From assembly GCF_023343835.1 (NCBI RefSeq), contig NC_064436.1, positions 53,357,883 through 53,421,882 on the forward strand: DNA of 64,000 bases, in the 5' to 3' direction. Below the pieces are notes generated by a model. It was not told the DNA's origin and did not search any database. It was given only the letters and a program-made list of their open reading frames with translations. Positions within the stretch are counted from its first letter, which is position 1. Each line of letters starts with the position of its first letter. Of this stretch, positions 40,101-48,050 are shown piece after piece. This DNA comes from Lagopus muta (taxonomy: Eukaryota > Chordata > Aves > Galliformes > Phasianidae). Position numbers and translations under genes: made by a program.

Positions 40101-40525
40101 CACTTGCCATTTATTTTCACTTCCTTTCACCAAACCCCCATCTCCCCAGAGGGCACTTCGGAGGAAGGCAGCAGAGGGGCACAAAGCTCTGCAAATCGCG
40201 GATTACAACCCAAAGCCGCTCACTATCGGAGCGGGTGAGATGGGCAGAAAGCAGCCCGCACTTTGCCTGCGAAATCCTCCGGCCCCACAGGGAGGAATGA
40301 TTGACAGCGACCGGGCAAGCGGGGAAGGACGGCGGGAGGCCCCGGGACCGCGCGGAGCAGGGACACAACGCCGGGAACAAAGCGGCGAGGCGGGGAGAGG
40401 GAGACGGGCCTGGGTGCGGGGCTCACCCGGGCCTGTCGCTCCAGCTGGGTGTGGAGGCTGGAGCCCTTCAGCCGCTGCACGATCCGCGCTATGGTGAGGG
40501 AGAGCCCGCCGTCTTCCTCCAGCAT
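1083..40525 (-). CDS. TBC1D19: TBC1D19, TBC1 domain family member 19 (5' 16 coding exons; C-terminal exons off the left edge)
   Basis: Split gene on the minus strand. Coding exons in transcript order: 40427-40525, 33468-33540, 32652-32697, 31728-31803, 27175-27249, 25952-26015, 25006-25052, 21812-21922, 20350-20422, 19619-19657, 16549-16661, 8056-8130, 7519-7581, 4716-4800, 2389-2433, 1083-1115. All introns are GT-AG and all phases join, giving 1117 nt (372 codons + 1). The human protein is about 526 aa, so roughly 70% is present. The translation tracks human TBC1D19 throughout. The TBC domain begins near residue 249 ([13 protein letters not shown]). The family normally stimulates Rab GTP hydrolysis with an Arg in IxxDxxR and a Gln in YxQ. 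Here the first motif reads IQHDLLV (285-291) and the second region GVIPFHG (362-368), so neither catalytic residue is visible. Substrate Rab unknown. Identification is by recognition of the family sequence; the GAP-inactive reading is inference. Confidence 0.97.
2176..2204. repeat. Perfect 10-bp inverted repeat (hairpin)
   Basis: TAATAGTGAC (2176-2185), 9-nt loop, GTCACTATTA (2195-2204). In TBC1D19 intron 15, about 185 bp past the exon 15 donor. Confidence 0.88.
2389..2433 (-). CDS. TBC1D19: TBC1D19 coding exon 15
   Basis: A 45-nt exon encoding [15 protein letters not shown], phase 1/1. Acceptor ATTCACAG|GAAAAC, donor AATG|GTAAGA. Corresponds to human [15 protein letters not shown]. Confidence 0.95.
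3948..3978 (+). repeat. (TA)n and poly-A tract
   Basis: A short TATATATA run followed by about 20 A residues in TBC1D19 intron 14. No retroposed gene is seen next to it. Confidence 0.9.
4716..4800 (-). CDS. TBC1D19: TBC1D19 coding exon 14
   Basis: An 85-nt exon encoding [20 protein letters not shown] then TPPKSYIQ, ending at phase 1. Acceptor CTTCTACAG|GTATTA, donor CAAG|GTAATA. Matches human [27 protein letters not shown] with a few changes. Confidence 0.95.
7519..7581 (-). CDS. TBC1D19: TBC1D19 coding exon 13
   Basis: A 63-nt exon of 21 codons, phase 0/0: [20 protein letters not shown] then Q. Acceptor ATTTCAG|GATGTA, donor CAG|GTATGT. Identical to the human segment. Confidence 0.97.
8056..8130 (-). 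CDS. TBC1D19: TBC1D19 coding exon 12 (degenerate Arg-finger motif)
   Basis: A 75-nt exon of 25 codons, phase 0/0: [20 protein letters not shown] then SLIYK. Acceptor TTTTAG|GATATC, donor AAA|GTAAGT. IQHDLLV aligns with the TBC IxxDxxR motif, with Val where the catalytic Arg is expected. Human has the same substitution. Confidence 0.96.
13686..13709 (+). repeat. (AAT)n microsatellite
   Basis: Perfect AAT/TAA triplets in TBC1D19 intron 11. Confidence 0.95.
13914..13942 (+). repeat. (CA)n microsatellite
   Basis: A CA dinucleotide run with two interruptions, in TBC1D19 intron 11. A second short CA run is at 16503-16516, just 3' of the exon 11 donor on the minus strand. Confidence 0.93.
15342..15413 (+). 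repeat. (TTA)n microsatellite, two tracts
   Basis: A TTATTATTATT tract around 15345-15358 and a longer perfect one at 15390-15413, in TBC1D19 intron 11. Confidence 0.93.
16549..16661 (-). CDS. TBC1D19: TBC1D19 coding exon 11 (start of TBC domain)
   Basis: A 113-nt exon encoding [20 protein letters not shown] and then [18 protein letters not shown]. Acceptor TTTTTTACAG|TTTTAG, donor [22 protein letters not shown] is the first TBC signature helix (R..G.P..LR..LW) at residues 249-261. Confidence 0.97.
18461..18841 (+). mobile_element. CR1 LINE 3' fragment
   Basis: Matches the CR1 3' region: gctcagggaagactttatag, a ctacctgaaaggagg block, ggaatgggctgcccagagaa, and the 3' terminal tgattctatgattctatga repeat. 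It is 5'-truncated as is normal for CR1. It lies in TBC1D19 intron 10, antisense to the gene. Confidence 0.92.
19619..19657 (-). CDS. TBC1D19: TBC1D19 coding exon 10 (39-nt small exon)
   Basis: A 39-nt exon encoding [13 protein letters not shown], with phase 1 at both ends. The acceptor is TTTTCTAG|AGTTC and the donor AAAAAG|GTAGGT. It is embedded on the opposite strand of a spurious plus-strand frame. It matches human ELFENEHVRIGQK, which fixes the short exon. Confidence 0.94.
20350..20422 (-). CDS. TBC1D19: TBC1D19 coding exon 9
   Basis: A 73-nt exon encoding [20 protein letters not shown] then QVPP, ending at phase 1. The acceptor TTTTCAG|AAAGAA is good. The donor CTG|GTTAGC is weak. Matches human [16 protein letters not shown]. 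Confidence 0.95.
20977..21506 (+). mobile_element. Solo LTR of an avian endogenous retrovirus
   Basis: A 530-bp block, GC-richer than its surroundings, begins TGTCA and ends TGACA, so its termini form the retroviral TG...CA inverted repeat. It is flanked on both sides by the identical 5-bp sequence AAAAG (20972-20976 and 21507-21511), a target-site duplication. No internal retroviral genes or second LTR are present, so this is a recombined solo LTR. It lies within TBC1D19 intron 8. Orientation is inferred from the TGTCATGG start, which I associate with avian LTRs; the reverse is possible. An ERVL/ERVK-type origin fits a 5-6 bp duplication but is not proven. Confidence 0.85.
21812..21922 (-). 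CDS. TBC1D19: TBC1D19 coding exon 8
   Basis: A 111-nt exon of 37 codons, phase 0/0. It starts [20 protein letters not shown] and ends [11 protein letters not shown]. Acceptor TTTTTAAG|GTCCTG, donor TTG|GTAAGT. Almost identical to human over its whole length. Confidence 0.97.
21923..25005 (-). other. TBC1D19 intron 7
   Basis: AT-rich with no recognised element beyond a tandem near-duplicate of ctgactgatctaga at 23104-23133 and a short hairpin at 24488-24508. Confidence 0.8.
25006..25052 (-). CDS. TBC1D19: TBC1D19 coding exon 7
   Basis: A 47-nt exon encoding [16 protein letters not shown] (identical to human). Acceptor ATTTCAG|ATCTAA, donor GAG|GTAAGA; phase 1 in, 0 out. Confidence 0.96.
25952..26015 (-). 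CDS. TBC1D19: TBC1D19 coding exon 6
   Basis: A 64-nt exon encoding [20 protein letters not shown] and P, ending at phase 1. Acceptor TTTCAG|AGGCCT, donor CCAG|GTAAGA. Matches human [17 protein letters not shown]. Confidence 0.96.
26861..26906 (+). repeat. Exact 23-bp tandem duplication
   Basis: Two adjacent identical 23-bp copies (26861-26883 and 26884-26906), each starting AAAAACATTCTG, in TBC1D19 intron 5 about 0.3 kb from exon 5. Confidence 0.93.
27175..27249 (-). CDS. TBC1D19: TBC1D19 coding exon 5
   Basis: A 75-nt symmetric exon (phase 0/0), 25 codons: [20 protein letters not shown] then PLAQK. Acceptor TTTCAG|GGAAGC, donor AAG|GTAATG. Nearly identical to human. Confidence 0.96.
28268..28297. 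repeat. Perfect 13-bp inverted repeat (hairpin)
   Basis: CATTGTATTACTG (28268-28280), loop CACC, CAGTAATACAATG (28285-28297). In TBC1D19 intron 4. Perfect stem, 4-nt loop. Confidence 0.9.
31320..31378 (+). repeat. Very AT-rich stretch, TATA-type
   Basis: Low-complexity A/T sequence with repeated TATAT/ATTAT units in TBC1D19 intron 4, about 0.35 kb from exon 4. Confidence 0.85.
31728..31803 (-). CDS. TBC1D19: TBC1D19 coding exon 4
   Basis: A 76-nt exon encoding [20 protein letters not shown] and then YMRKAQ. The acceptor is CTTCAAG|GTTTCC and the donor CAG|GTTGGT. It is a proline-rich linker in the N-terminal region and ends at phase 0. Confidence 0.95.
32652..32697 (-). CDS. TBC1D19: TBC1D19 coding exon 3
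   Basis: A 46-nt small exon encoding [15 protein letters not shown], with split codons at both ends. Donor GT|GTGAGT, acceptor AACAG|GTTGG. It matches the human [15 protein letters not shown] segment. Confidence 0.95.
32720..32737 (+). repeat. (ACAA)n microsatellite
   Basis: Short ACAA tetranucleotide run just upstream of the exon 3 acceptor on the minus strand, where it forms a T/G-rich tract. Confidence 0.85.
33468..33540 (-). CDS. TBC1D19: TBC1D19 coding exon 2
   Basis: A 73-nt exon, phase 0 in and phase 1 out, encoding [20 protein letters not shown] and then LKTS. The acceptor is TTCCCATTAG|ATT and the donor CAG|GTTTGT, a weak donor lacking the usual purine at +3. The segment matches human [15 protein letters not shown]. 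Confidence 0.95.
33549..33575 (+). repeat. (AAAT)n microsatellite
   Basis: Six to seven AAAT units directly adjacent to TBC1D19 exon 2. On the minus strand it forms the T-rich tract immediately before the exon 2 acceptor. Confidence 0.95.
35290..35346 (+). mobile_element. Short CR1 3'-end remnant
   Basis: About 55 bp with the CR1 end pattern: ggagggctggagcattgtaa, catcccttccaaccca, then a decayed tctgtgatta tail. It lies in TBC1D19 intron 1. Confidence 0.55.
38118..38585 (+). mobile_element. CR1 LINE fragment with decayed reverse-transcriptase coding region
   Basis: In translation it shows the CR1 reverse-transcriptase sequence [19 protein letters not shown], then [20 protein letters not shown], with in-frame stops and shifts in between. 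It is a dead 5'- and 3'-truncated copy in TBC1D19 intron 1, antisense to the gene. Confidence 0.88.
39545..39742 (+). mobile_element. CR1 LINE 3' end
   Basis: Contains gtggaacaggttgcccaagg, ggatgccccatccctggagg, and a ctatgattctatgatg tail. Antisense to TBC1D19, about 0.4 kb inside intron 1 from the CpG island edge. Confidence 0.92.
40427..40525 (-). CDS. TBC1D19: TBC1D19 coding exon 1
   Basis: Thirty-three codons from the ATG at 40525-40523, starting [17 protein letters not shown] and ending LERQAR. The donor reads CGG|GTGAGC at phase 0. The start is chosen because the human protein begins at the same point (MLQEE...). The frame stays open upstream to another ATG at 40579, which would add 18 residues. 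G at -3 gives an acceptable Kozak context. The exon lies within the CpG island. Confidence 0.96.
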
Positions 40526-40596
40526 CACGGTGCCGCCGAGCCTCCGCACCGGGCCGCTCTCCCCGCAGCACGGCGCCACGCCCCGCCCGCGCCGAC

Positions 40597-40609
40597 GTTA
40601 CCGGGCAAC
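40597..40609. promoter_or_regulatory. Consensus RFX X-box
   Basis: GTTACC-G-GGCAAC fits the X-box consensus GTNRCC-N(0-3)-RGYAAC at every position. It is 72-84 bp upstream of the TBC1D19 ATG, immediately beside a CRE-like half site and a GC box. X-boxes of this form bind RFX factors, which drive many cilium genes. Occupancy is inferred only. Confidence 0.6.
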
Positions 40610-40872
40610 CGCACGGCGGCGGCCGGGCGGAAAGCGGCGCCACGCTGAAGGGTTCCGCCCCGACCGACGGGACGGGGGGGACGTGGCGGCGGCAGAGACG
40701 CTCAGCGCCCTGCCCTGGGCTGCCGCCTAGCCCTGGTGTGTACCTCTGGCCCACCAGAGAGAAACGCGATCCTGCACCTGTTTCCTAAGTGAGGCCTTCT
40801 AATATGACCCAATTGGAGATAAATTGGAAGTATAGGAAAGCCTGTGAGAAGATCCAGGGATTCTGCAGAGTT

Positions 40873-41040
40873 GTAGAATCGTGGAACGGTTTAGGTTGGA
40901 AGGGGCTTCACATACATGAAAAACATCCAATTCCAAGGCCCTGCCGAGAGTGGGGCTGGCACCCAGCAGGTCAGGCTGCTCATCCAGTCTGGCCTTGAAC
41001 GCCTCCAGGGATGGGGCATCCACAGCTTCTCTGGGCAACG
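40873..41040 (-). mobile_element. CR1 LINE 3' end (minus strand)
   Basis: Begins with the reverse-complemented CR1 tail (tagaatcgtggaacggttta) and runs through gatggggcatccacagcttc. It stands immediately upstream of the TBC1D19 CpG island. Confidence 0.88.
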
Positions 41041-41073
41041 TCACTGGGGCTCACAGGATCAGCCCCCAGCCAA

Positions 41074-41800
41074 ATCACAGAATCCTAAGTGTTGGAAAGC
41101 ACCTGTGGGGATCATCAAGTCCAACCTCCTGCTAAAACATGTTCCCTGCAGTAGGCTGCTCCTTGTTCTGTTGCTGCACACCGCTGAAAAGAGTCCACCA
41201 CCATCCGCTCGACTCCCATGCTTTAGATGTTTACAAAGTCAGGCTGGATGGGGCTTTGAGCAACCTGGTCTAGAGGGAGTCATCTGTTGTAGTGGGTGGG
41301 TTGGAATTAGTAGGAACTAGATGATCTTAAAGGTCCCTTCCAACCCATCCTGTAATTCTATGAGGCACTGATGAGATCCCCCCATCAGTCTTCTCCCAGC
41401 CAAACAGTCCCAGGTCTCTCAGCATAAGGGAGATGCACCAGGCTGCTCAACATCTCTGCTGTACTCTATAAGTTCCTTGTCTTTCTTGAACTGAGGAGCC
41501 CACAGCTGGACACTGCACTCCAGATGCAGCCTCACCAGGGCAGAGTAGAAGGGGAGGATCACCTCCTCTTAACCTACCGGCCATTCTCTTTTTTAACGCA
41601 CCCCAGGATATCATCGGCCTTATGTAATTGGCCACAAGGGCACACTGCTGGCTCATGGCCAATCTAGTGTTCACCTGGACACTCAGGTCCTTCTCTGCAG
41701 AGCTCTTTTGCAGTAGGTCAGCCCTTAACCTGTACTTGGGTACGTGAGCAACCTCACACTGGGTGCTACAGCTGAGCTTTGCAGACAAAATGGCCTCATT
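41074..41800 (-). mobile_element. CR1 LINE, minus strand, interrupted by an inverted CR1 piece
   Basis: Left part 41074-41180 carries the reverse-complemented 3' end (cacagaatcctaagtgttgg). The right part, about 41363-41800, carries the upstream region (cagtcttctcccagccaaac; agttccttgtctttcttgaa; ggtccttctctgcagagctc). Between them sits a plus-strand CR1 end. Whether left and right are one broken element or two copies is not certain. Confidence 0.8.
41235..41362 (+). mobile_element. CR1 LINE 3' end inserted in a minus-strand CR1
   Basis: Plus-strand CR1 end: caggctggatggggctttga, tagatgatcttaaaggtccc, then the tgtaattctatgag tail. It is bounded on both sides by minus-strand CR1 sequence. Confidence 0.8.
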
Positions 41801-44800
41801 CCTGCAGCCAGCATGAACACCTTAGCTTTATGTGTATACCTGAGTGGTCCTCCAGTTAAGGTGGGCTGGTGGCAGCATGTGTAGCTGCTGCTGCTCCCTA
41901 CTCACCATCCAACAGGCCTGGGGGACTGGCCGTGAGCATTTCACAGCTGGCTCAATAGTCACTTAAAACAGCATTTTTGTCATCGTTATTTAATGCTTAA
42001 TTAACCTGTTTTCCTTTGCACTGGAAAGGACCAAGCTTTCTAATTCAGTGATTCTATCAGTGCTTCAAGGCAGAATCTTCTTGAACTGTTTCTCAGCTGG
42101 AACTGACACAACTTCCAACCCATGTTAGAGCAGTCAGAAAGATTAGCTTGAAAAAGAAACTTTAGCTGTGATTTAAGTGTCTTGTCACTAGTGTGAGGTA
42201 GCTGGATTCACACCCTCAAAGCTTGAGAGAGAGCTTAAAATGCTACTGTCACGTGCTTGAGGTATATTTTCTATATTCTATGCTATATTTTCATACCATA
42301 TACTGATAGTATGAAAAGCAACCTCATTTACACAGCTTTTTTTAATGTGTGCTTCATGGGGGATGATCTGAGGTAGTAGACCTGTGCTCCAGTAAAGCTT
42401 TATTGCAATCTTGAATATTTTACCCTTGTGTGCTCTGTAATTGAAGCTCAGTACCAGGAGCTAATACAGCTTTCATTTAAACAGGACAGCTGTGTAGCAC
42501 CAGGTGCATCACACTGGCTGGCGTGAATGTAAGGAGCTTCAGCCCACATAACCTTTTTGGGAAAATCTATTCCTATGTACATCACCATGTAATCAAATTC
42601 CCACTTAGTAACCTAATTTACTAGGTCAAAATATTAATTCAGAAAACCCCAGAATCATTAATCAGCAATCTAAGAGACTTTTAGGAGTTAACATGGAAAA
42701 GCTGAAGTCTGACTTCCAGAGTCAATAATCAGTATTCATTTTCAGCTCTGAGGATGACCATATCCTTCTAAAACACAGATTTTCTAACATTCTAAAGTAT
42801 TGGTAACGTCTTCATTGCTGTGAGCTTTGCAAGTGAGCAAAGAAGAAGCAAGGAAATGAAGATAATCATAATCGAAGATAGTTGTAATAGAAGATAATTG
42901 TAATCAGTTACCTTGCTGATGAGAAAAAAATCAGTAGATGTAACAGGTATAAAAACACATCTGAACTCATCTCTCTGCTACCTCTTCTGACTTCTCTGAA
43001 AACTTTTCTAGATGAAATGAAGTTTAAAGGAATACAATAGAAGGCCAGAGGTGAAAGTTCCTTAACCTACTGCTAAATTGAAATGCTAAGGGCAATTCTC
43101 TCCTCAGTTCACAGAGAGACAGGGAAATCATATGCCCAGTTGTCTACCAGTGCCTTGAATACTTTCAGTTTACATCAGATTTTTTATCAGTTCTTTGCTC
43201 ACAAACATATGCAAAGTTAATGGCAACAGTAATTAATCACATTTGCTTTTCTCCTTGTGTTGGGAGTTAACAGGATGTTGGCCTACGTTTCCAACTGAAC
43301 AAGAATATAAAGTGTAATAGTTTAGCATGCTAGTTTAGACTAAAATTCTGTGAAGGGTTGGAAAGGAAACATGGAGACAGTTCCTTTGTTGTTGTTGAGG
43401 AAGACCATTTGTTTCTGTAGGAACATCTGCTTAGAGATGTACAAGAAAAAAACCACTGCACTTATGCCATTAAGCTCCAGAGTTCAATACCTATAAGTTC
43501 AGGCTTTTACACTGAAGGTGCAATTAGTGTGTAAGGAAGCCTTACTCCTTTACCTGGCATAATGCTCAGCTGTAAATGAATGATTTCCTACAGCTGGCAA
43601 CCTCCACTCTAAACCAGTCTTTGTCACCTTCACTCCCACATCTGTCACTATCTATTCCTTGTTTTTCACAGCTATTTCCAATCTGTTTTTCTTCCTCCTA
43701 TGTATTGTTTTTTCTCCTGCCAGTTACGTCTCCAGTATGAGTAGGAAAATTGTTTCTTATAAATGCCAATCAAAGCTAGAAAGCAAGGGAATATGGAGAG
43801 ATTATTTCTACAGCATCTCTCTAAGTGCTCTTAACCGCTTTGTGTGCATCCTTACCATATCCAGTTAAGAAATCTCATGCTTAAGTGCTTGCTTCTTTTT
43901 TGTTTCCTTACAAGGAGCTTAAGCATAGCAGCTTGAGAAATATAGGGTCATTGTTAAAAAATATCACTTGAATAACGGTCGTTGGCAGAAATCCCATCAT
44001 GAATGGCATTCCCCTTACCCATCCCCACTAGATGACACAACTAGTTTAACTTTGTCCATGTGGTAAGTATTGGGCCATTCCTGCTTTTTCATTGTGATTT
44101 ACTTTTAAATTTCAAGAAGGCAACTGCAGTACAGTCAACATAGAATTGCTTTATGATGTGCAATGCCACATACCAAAGGTAGCATGCTGTTTTTGGCAGA
44201 TCTGGTGTGTCGTTTTTCTTGTTTGCTTTTTGTTTGTTTGTTTGTTTGTTTTCTTTTGGTTTGGCTTTTTACTTGGTTGGTTTTTGTGGAGTTTCTCCTC
44301 TTCATCCTTATCCTACACCCTGAACACTAACTTCACCATCATTTCTCACCTCTAGTACGGTTTCATTGCTCTATAGTTTAATACATCTTTCTTTACTGTG
44401 CTTTGTACTGAGTTACTACAGTTTGCAGTAACTGATATAGTATCCCAACTGGCTTGTATTTATCTGCCAGTGCAGGTCTGGAAAACATCGAGAATTTGGC
44501 AAGGGAAAGTAAAAATTGCAAAGTCAGTAGCTAAAATATCTCATCCATAGTCTCTCCCTCTTTTCCCACTGGGGTTTATTTTGAGAGAAGGAGGGAAACT
44601 AAATCAACAGATCATACATGACACTGTAATTTTTAAGGCCACATGAAACAACTTACATTTTAATGCTTCCTTGTAATTCTGAAGAGTACTTTCTTTCCAG
44701 GAATGTATGTAGGTTGCCTCCTTTTATTTCCATAGAAACTACAACAGATACAAAGAGCACAGTAACACCATTAGCTTTGCATTTCTGCCAGCAATGGACA

Positions 44801-47800
44801 AGAGCCCACATGCTGCACTCCTAAAAGTCTGAAGCACTTATGCTTCTACCACCATTCTGACCAATTTATGAACATTCAGTATGATTGTAATTTAGTCAAA
44901 CTGTGACTTGCATAACTGCATAGTTTTACCAACAATAGCACAAAGAGGGAGGCATGTGAGAGTAAAAGAATGCATGAGTTGCCTTCAAGCATTTCTATTT
45001 TCTGTTGTTTTTTAATTGTTATTATTTAAAATCATTTTTAAGAGATAGTTCAAATGAGAGAGGTCTCCTGTGATCACTAACCTAAGAGGTACAGGAGGTT
45101 TGCCACTACTGTCATAGAGTTGCTAAGAAGTCTTTGTGGAATTTGATGTCTCATCTCTTTTGAAGTGCCATCATGCCTCTAATGCTAGCAGAAATTTGCT
45201 TGTGAGTTGAAAGTGTCAAGTTCAAGTAGCTACTCCCTGGGTTTCTCATTCATACAGGTTGTTTCAGAGAATAACATTCAGTCTTTCGCTCAGTGTGCTC
45301 ACTCTTTATATTGGACTATTGCAAATTGAGCTTTAATCTCAGTTATGGTCCAACATCCACTGGTTTTCTTGTGCAATCAGAACCAGGATATATCCCTTAT
45401 AGCTGATAACAGAGAAATGTAACAAAAACAACAAATGCAAGGAATATTAAATTTCTGTCAGTGACTCATTCTCATCAATTTTAAGCTTTATTTAAATTGC
45501 TGCCCCAAAAATGGCAGTACATTTTGACAAGTTTCAATAACTTTTTAAAATAATCAGTCCCTGTGCAGTAATGAGATTTTCTTTGCCCAAATACTGCAGA
45601 TGCAATCTGAAGAATGTGGGAAGCTTAGATGTATCTTCACTTATAAGGGCAGAAAACATCTCTTATTGCAGACTATTGTTCATGAAAAGTAATATATTTT
45701 ATCTAATACATGGCTGAACTTGAGAGCTAGACTTGACTGCCAATGACATCAAGGATTATCAGTCCAGCTTTAGGCGTATCACATTGCTTCAGCTCTTGAT
45801 TTTAGGTGATTTCCTACCAGACCTTGCCTTTATGTAGGTTTAATCCTTCCTACAGAGGATAATGTATCTCAGGTCGTAGCATCTTTTGCTGGCACTTTTT
45901 AATGGCATTGCTGTCATAATAGCAACTGTCAGTTTTTAGCTGTATAAAACCTGCACAAAGTCCGTAATTTTTCTAGAGCTATTAATTTCAGACTGCTTTC
46001 CATGTGTTTCGTTATTAATCAAGCTACCTAGCCTTGAGCACTATCATTCTGCATTTTCTGGTTCTTAAAATGTGCACACTTAACAAGACTTTCAAAATAT
46101 AATTATATAGATGCGGATTTCATAAGCTTACGAAAGAAATGGAGCCTATTGGTCAAAGACAATTTTGAAGAAAAAAAAAACATTCTAAATTACAGTCTAT
46201 GAACAGCATAGCATTTGCACTTCGTAGACATATTTTAATTATGAATTGTATGTTCAGCTGTCAGTAAGTCTGTCTGGAGATTTACACAATTATTGTATGT
46301 AGGCAAACCTGTTAAAAAGACATTCTTCAACGCTCAAGCATTTCCCCAATATGCATGTACCTTTAGTTTAGACATTGCTTTTGAGGTTCTGTAAACATTA
46401 GGGCAGTAGGTAAGAAATGCATTAAACTCTCTCGCAGGAAATTAACATATTCAGGCCACAGTTTATTAGTACGTAGGTATGGTACTGTAAGATTCTGTGC
46501 TGCCTTTTTAAACCTATTGATTTCAGTGAGACTGTATGATATAGACACAAGCAGAGCTTGTATTTGGTTGTGGCAAGATACCTAAATCACTAAGGAGCAG
46601 AGCCATAAACTTCAGAGACAGGACGAGGATTTCTTCTTGGATACCAATAGCATCCAAGTAATTGGCAATTGGTAGTTTTTTTTATAGTCCTCTAATGAAA
46701 ATTATTCCTTTATGAAAATTAAAGGTAATTTATCCTCTTTCTAAGTTCTTAATTATCAATAGGAAGGATAAGTTGATTGAATACTTTGTTGTATTTTCAA
46801 ATAGAAGATTCAGAAGTGAAGAATAAACCAAGAGGATAAGAAAGCTCCTGTAGGGTTCTGTAGTTCTTTTCCGTTGGTTAGTGTAGGGTTGGAAAACAAC
46901 CAGATACAGTAAGCATTAGAAAGAACACTCTGGCTCACAGGAATCCTTATTTCCCTTGCTAACATTTTTCAGATATGCTTCTTCTTGACTTCTGCTTCCT
47001 TAACCTGATGTCTGCTCAAACAAAACACAGCCAGAAGTGCCAGTAAGATAAATTACCTGGTGGAAACACTGAATGAACTGAACATGGCATGCAGAACAGT
47101 CCAAAGTTTCTCATAGTTTCTCATAGTTTTGTCTCTACTGATGATGCTTCTCTTTCCTCGTACAGACAAATGCTTTCTACCATTGAGAAGGAGCACAGCA
47201 CACTGAATAAATATCTTAACCAACTATGGAATAGAGTCTTGTCTGATAGATCACAGGCAGTGTCAGGGGCCTAGGAATCCTACACTGAAATACTTGGGAT
47301 TGTCCTGTATTAGACCAAAAGAGGTTATGTCAAAAATGTAAAATGGAGCCCTGATTTCTAAACACAGTTCCTCCATTTACATACAGGAATAGATTATAGC
47401 AGAAAACTGTATGCAAAGTTTAAATACTATTCTGCCTATTATGGGAATTGTTGAGTAGGCACAAAACACAAGTAGGTAGACTACTTTTATTGCTTTTACT
47501 GTGGAAGTAAGTTCAAAATAAGAATGTGCACAAAAATTCAAGGCAAGCACCTAGGAAAAGCGGAATGAGCAGGTGAAAGTGCGAGTGTGTATAAGACAGT
47601 TCTGCATGCTGTATGCAAAGCCATTGAGTTGCAGACTACCTCCTTGTTCTCATTAACTCCTCAAATATAAATTTTTATACAAATCTCCATAATGCAAAAA
47701 TGGCAAACATTGTATCCAGCTCAGTGAAGCATAAAAAAATCTAGGCGACGTGATTTCAGGTAGTTTTGCCCACTGAAAACCAAATTTTTAAAATACATAA

Positions 47801-47920
47801 ACGCTGTTTGATTTTCTGTTTTGTGTCATTTTTAGAGCTCAGTAAAACAAAAATCCAACATACAACCAGTTGGAATTATTTATATTCATTGGAACAAAAA
47901 AAAAAAAATGGGGAAAGGGG
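41801..47920. other. Intergenic interval, nothing recognised
   Basis: About 6 kb between the CR1 cluster and the minisatellite. Only a TTTG tract and imperfect GAAGATAATNNTAAT-like repeats near 42.86-42.91 kb are seen. No gene supported on either strand. Confidence 0.75.
44230..44252 (+). repeat. (TTTG)n microsatellite
   Basis: Five TTTG units in the intergenic interval; the source of a chance hydrophobic open frame. Confidence 0.9.
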
Positions 47921-48050
47921 AAGGCAAGGGAAGGCAAGGGAAGGCAAGGGAAGGCAAGGGAAGGCAAGGGAAGGCAAGGGAAGGCAAGGGAAGGCAAGGG
48001 AAGGCAAGGCAAGGCAAGGCAAGGCAAGGCAAGGCAAGGCAAGGGAAGGC
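47921..48050 (+). repeat. Purine-rich minisatellite, 10-bp then 5-bp units
   Basis: Eight perfect copies of AAGGCAAGGG (47921-48000) are followed by eight perfect AAGGC units (48001-48040), then AAGGG AAGGC. The strand is purines plus one C per unit. Because the units contain no stop in any plus frame, it creates spurious Lys/Arg/Gly-rich open frames. It is intergenic. Confidence 0.97.

Larger units (their letters stand above)
33541..40426 (-). other. TBC1D19 intron 1 (6.9 kb)
   Basis: First intron, with the (AAAT)n tract at its 3' end, CR1 pieces at 35.3, 38.1-38.6 and 39.5-39.7 kb and the CpG island at its 5' end. A moderately GC-richer patch at 37.2-37.7 kb carries a 141-codon plus-strand open frame I do not recognise. 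Confidence 0.8.
40140..40730 (-). promoter_or_regulatory. TBC1D19: CpG island promoter of TBC1D19
   Basis: An abruptly GC- and CpG-rich block in an AT-rich window, covering exon 1, its 5' flank and the start of intron 1. It contains a GC box (40581-40590), a TAACGTC CRE-like half site read on the minus strand, and an RFX-type X-box (40597-40609). No TATA box is seen. This is typical of a housekeeping-type start. Several overlapping open frames in the island are composition artefacts. Confidence 0.9.

Noticed and set aside
40203..40754. Several long overlapping frames on both strands (up to 183 codons)
   Set aside because: High GC content of the CpG island suppresses stop codons. Only the short exon 1 segment on the minus strand matches a known protein.
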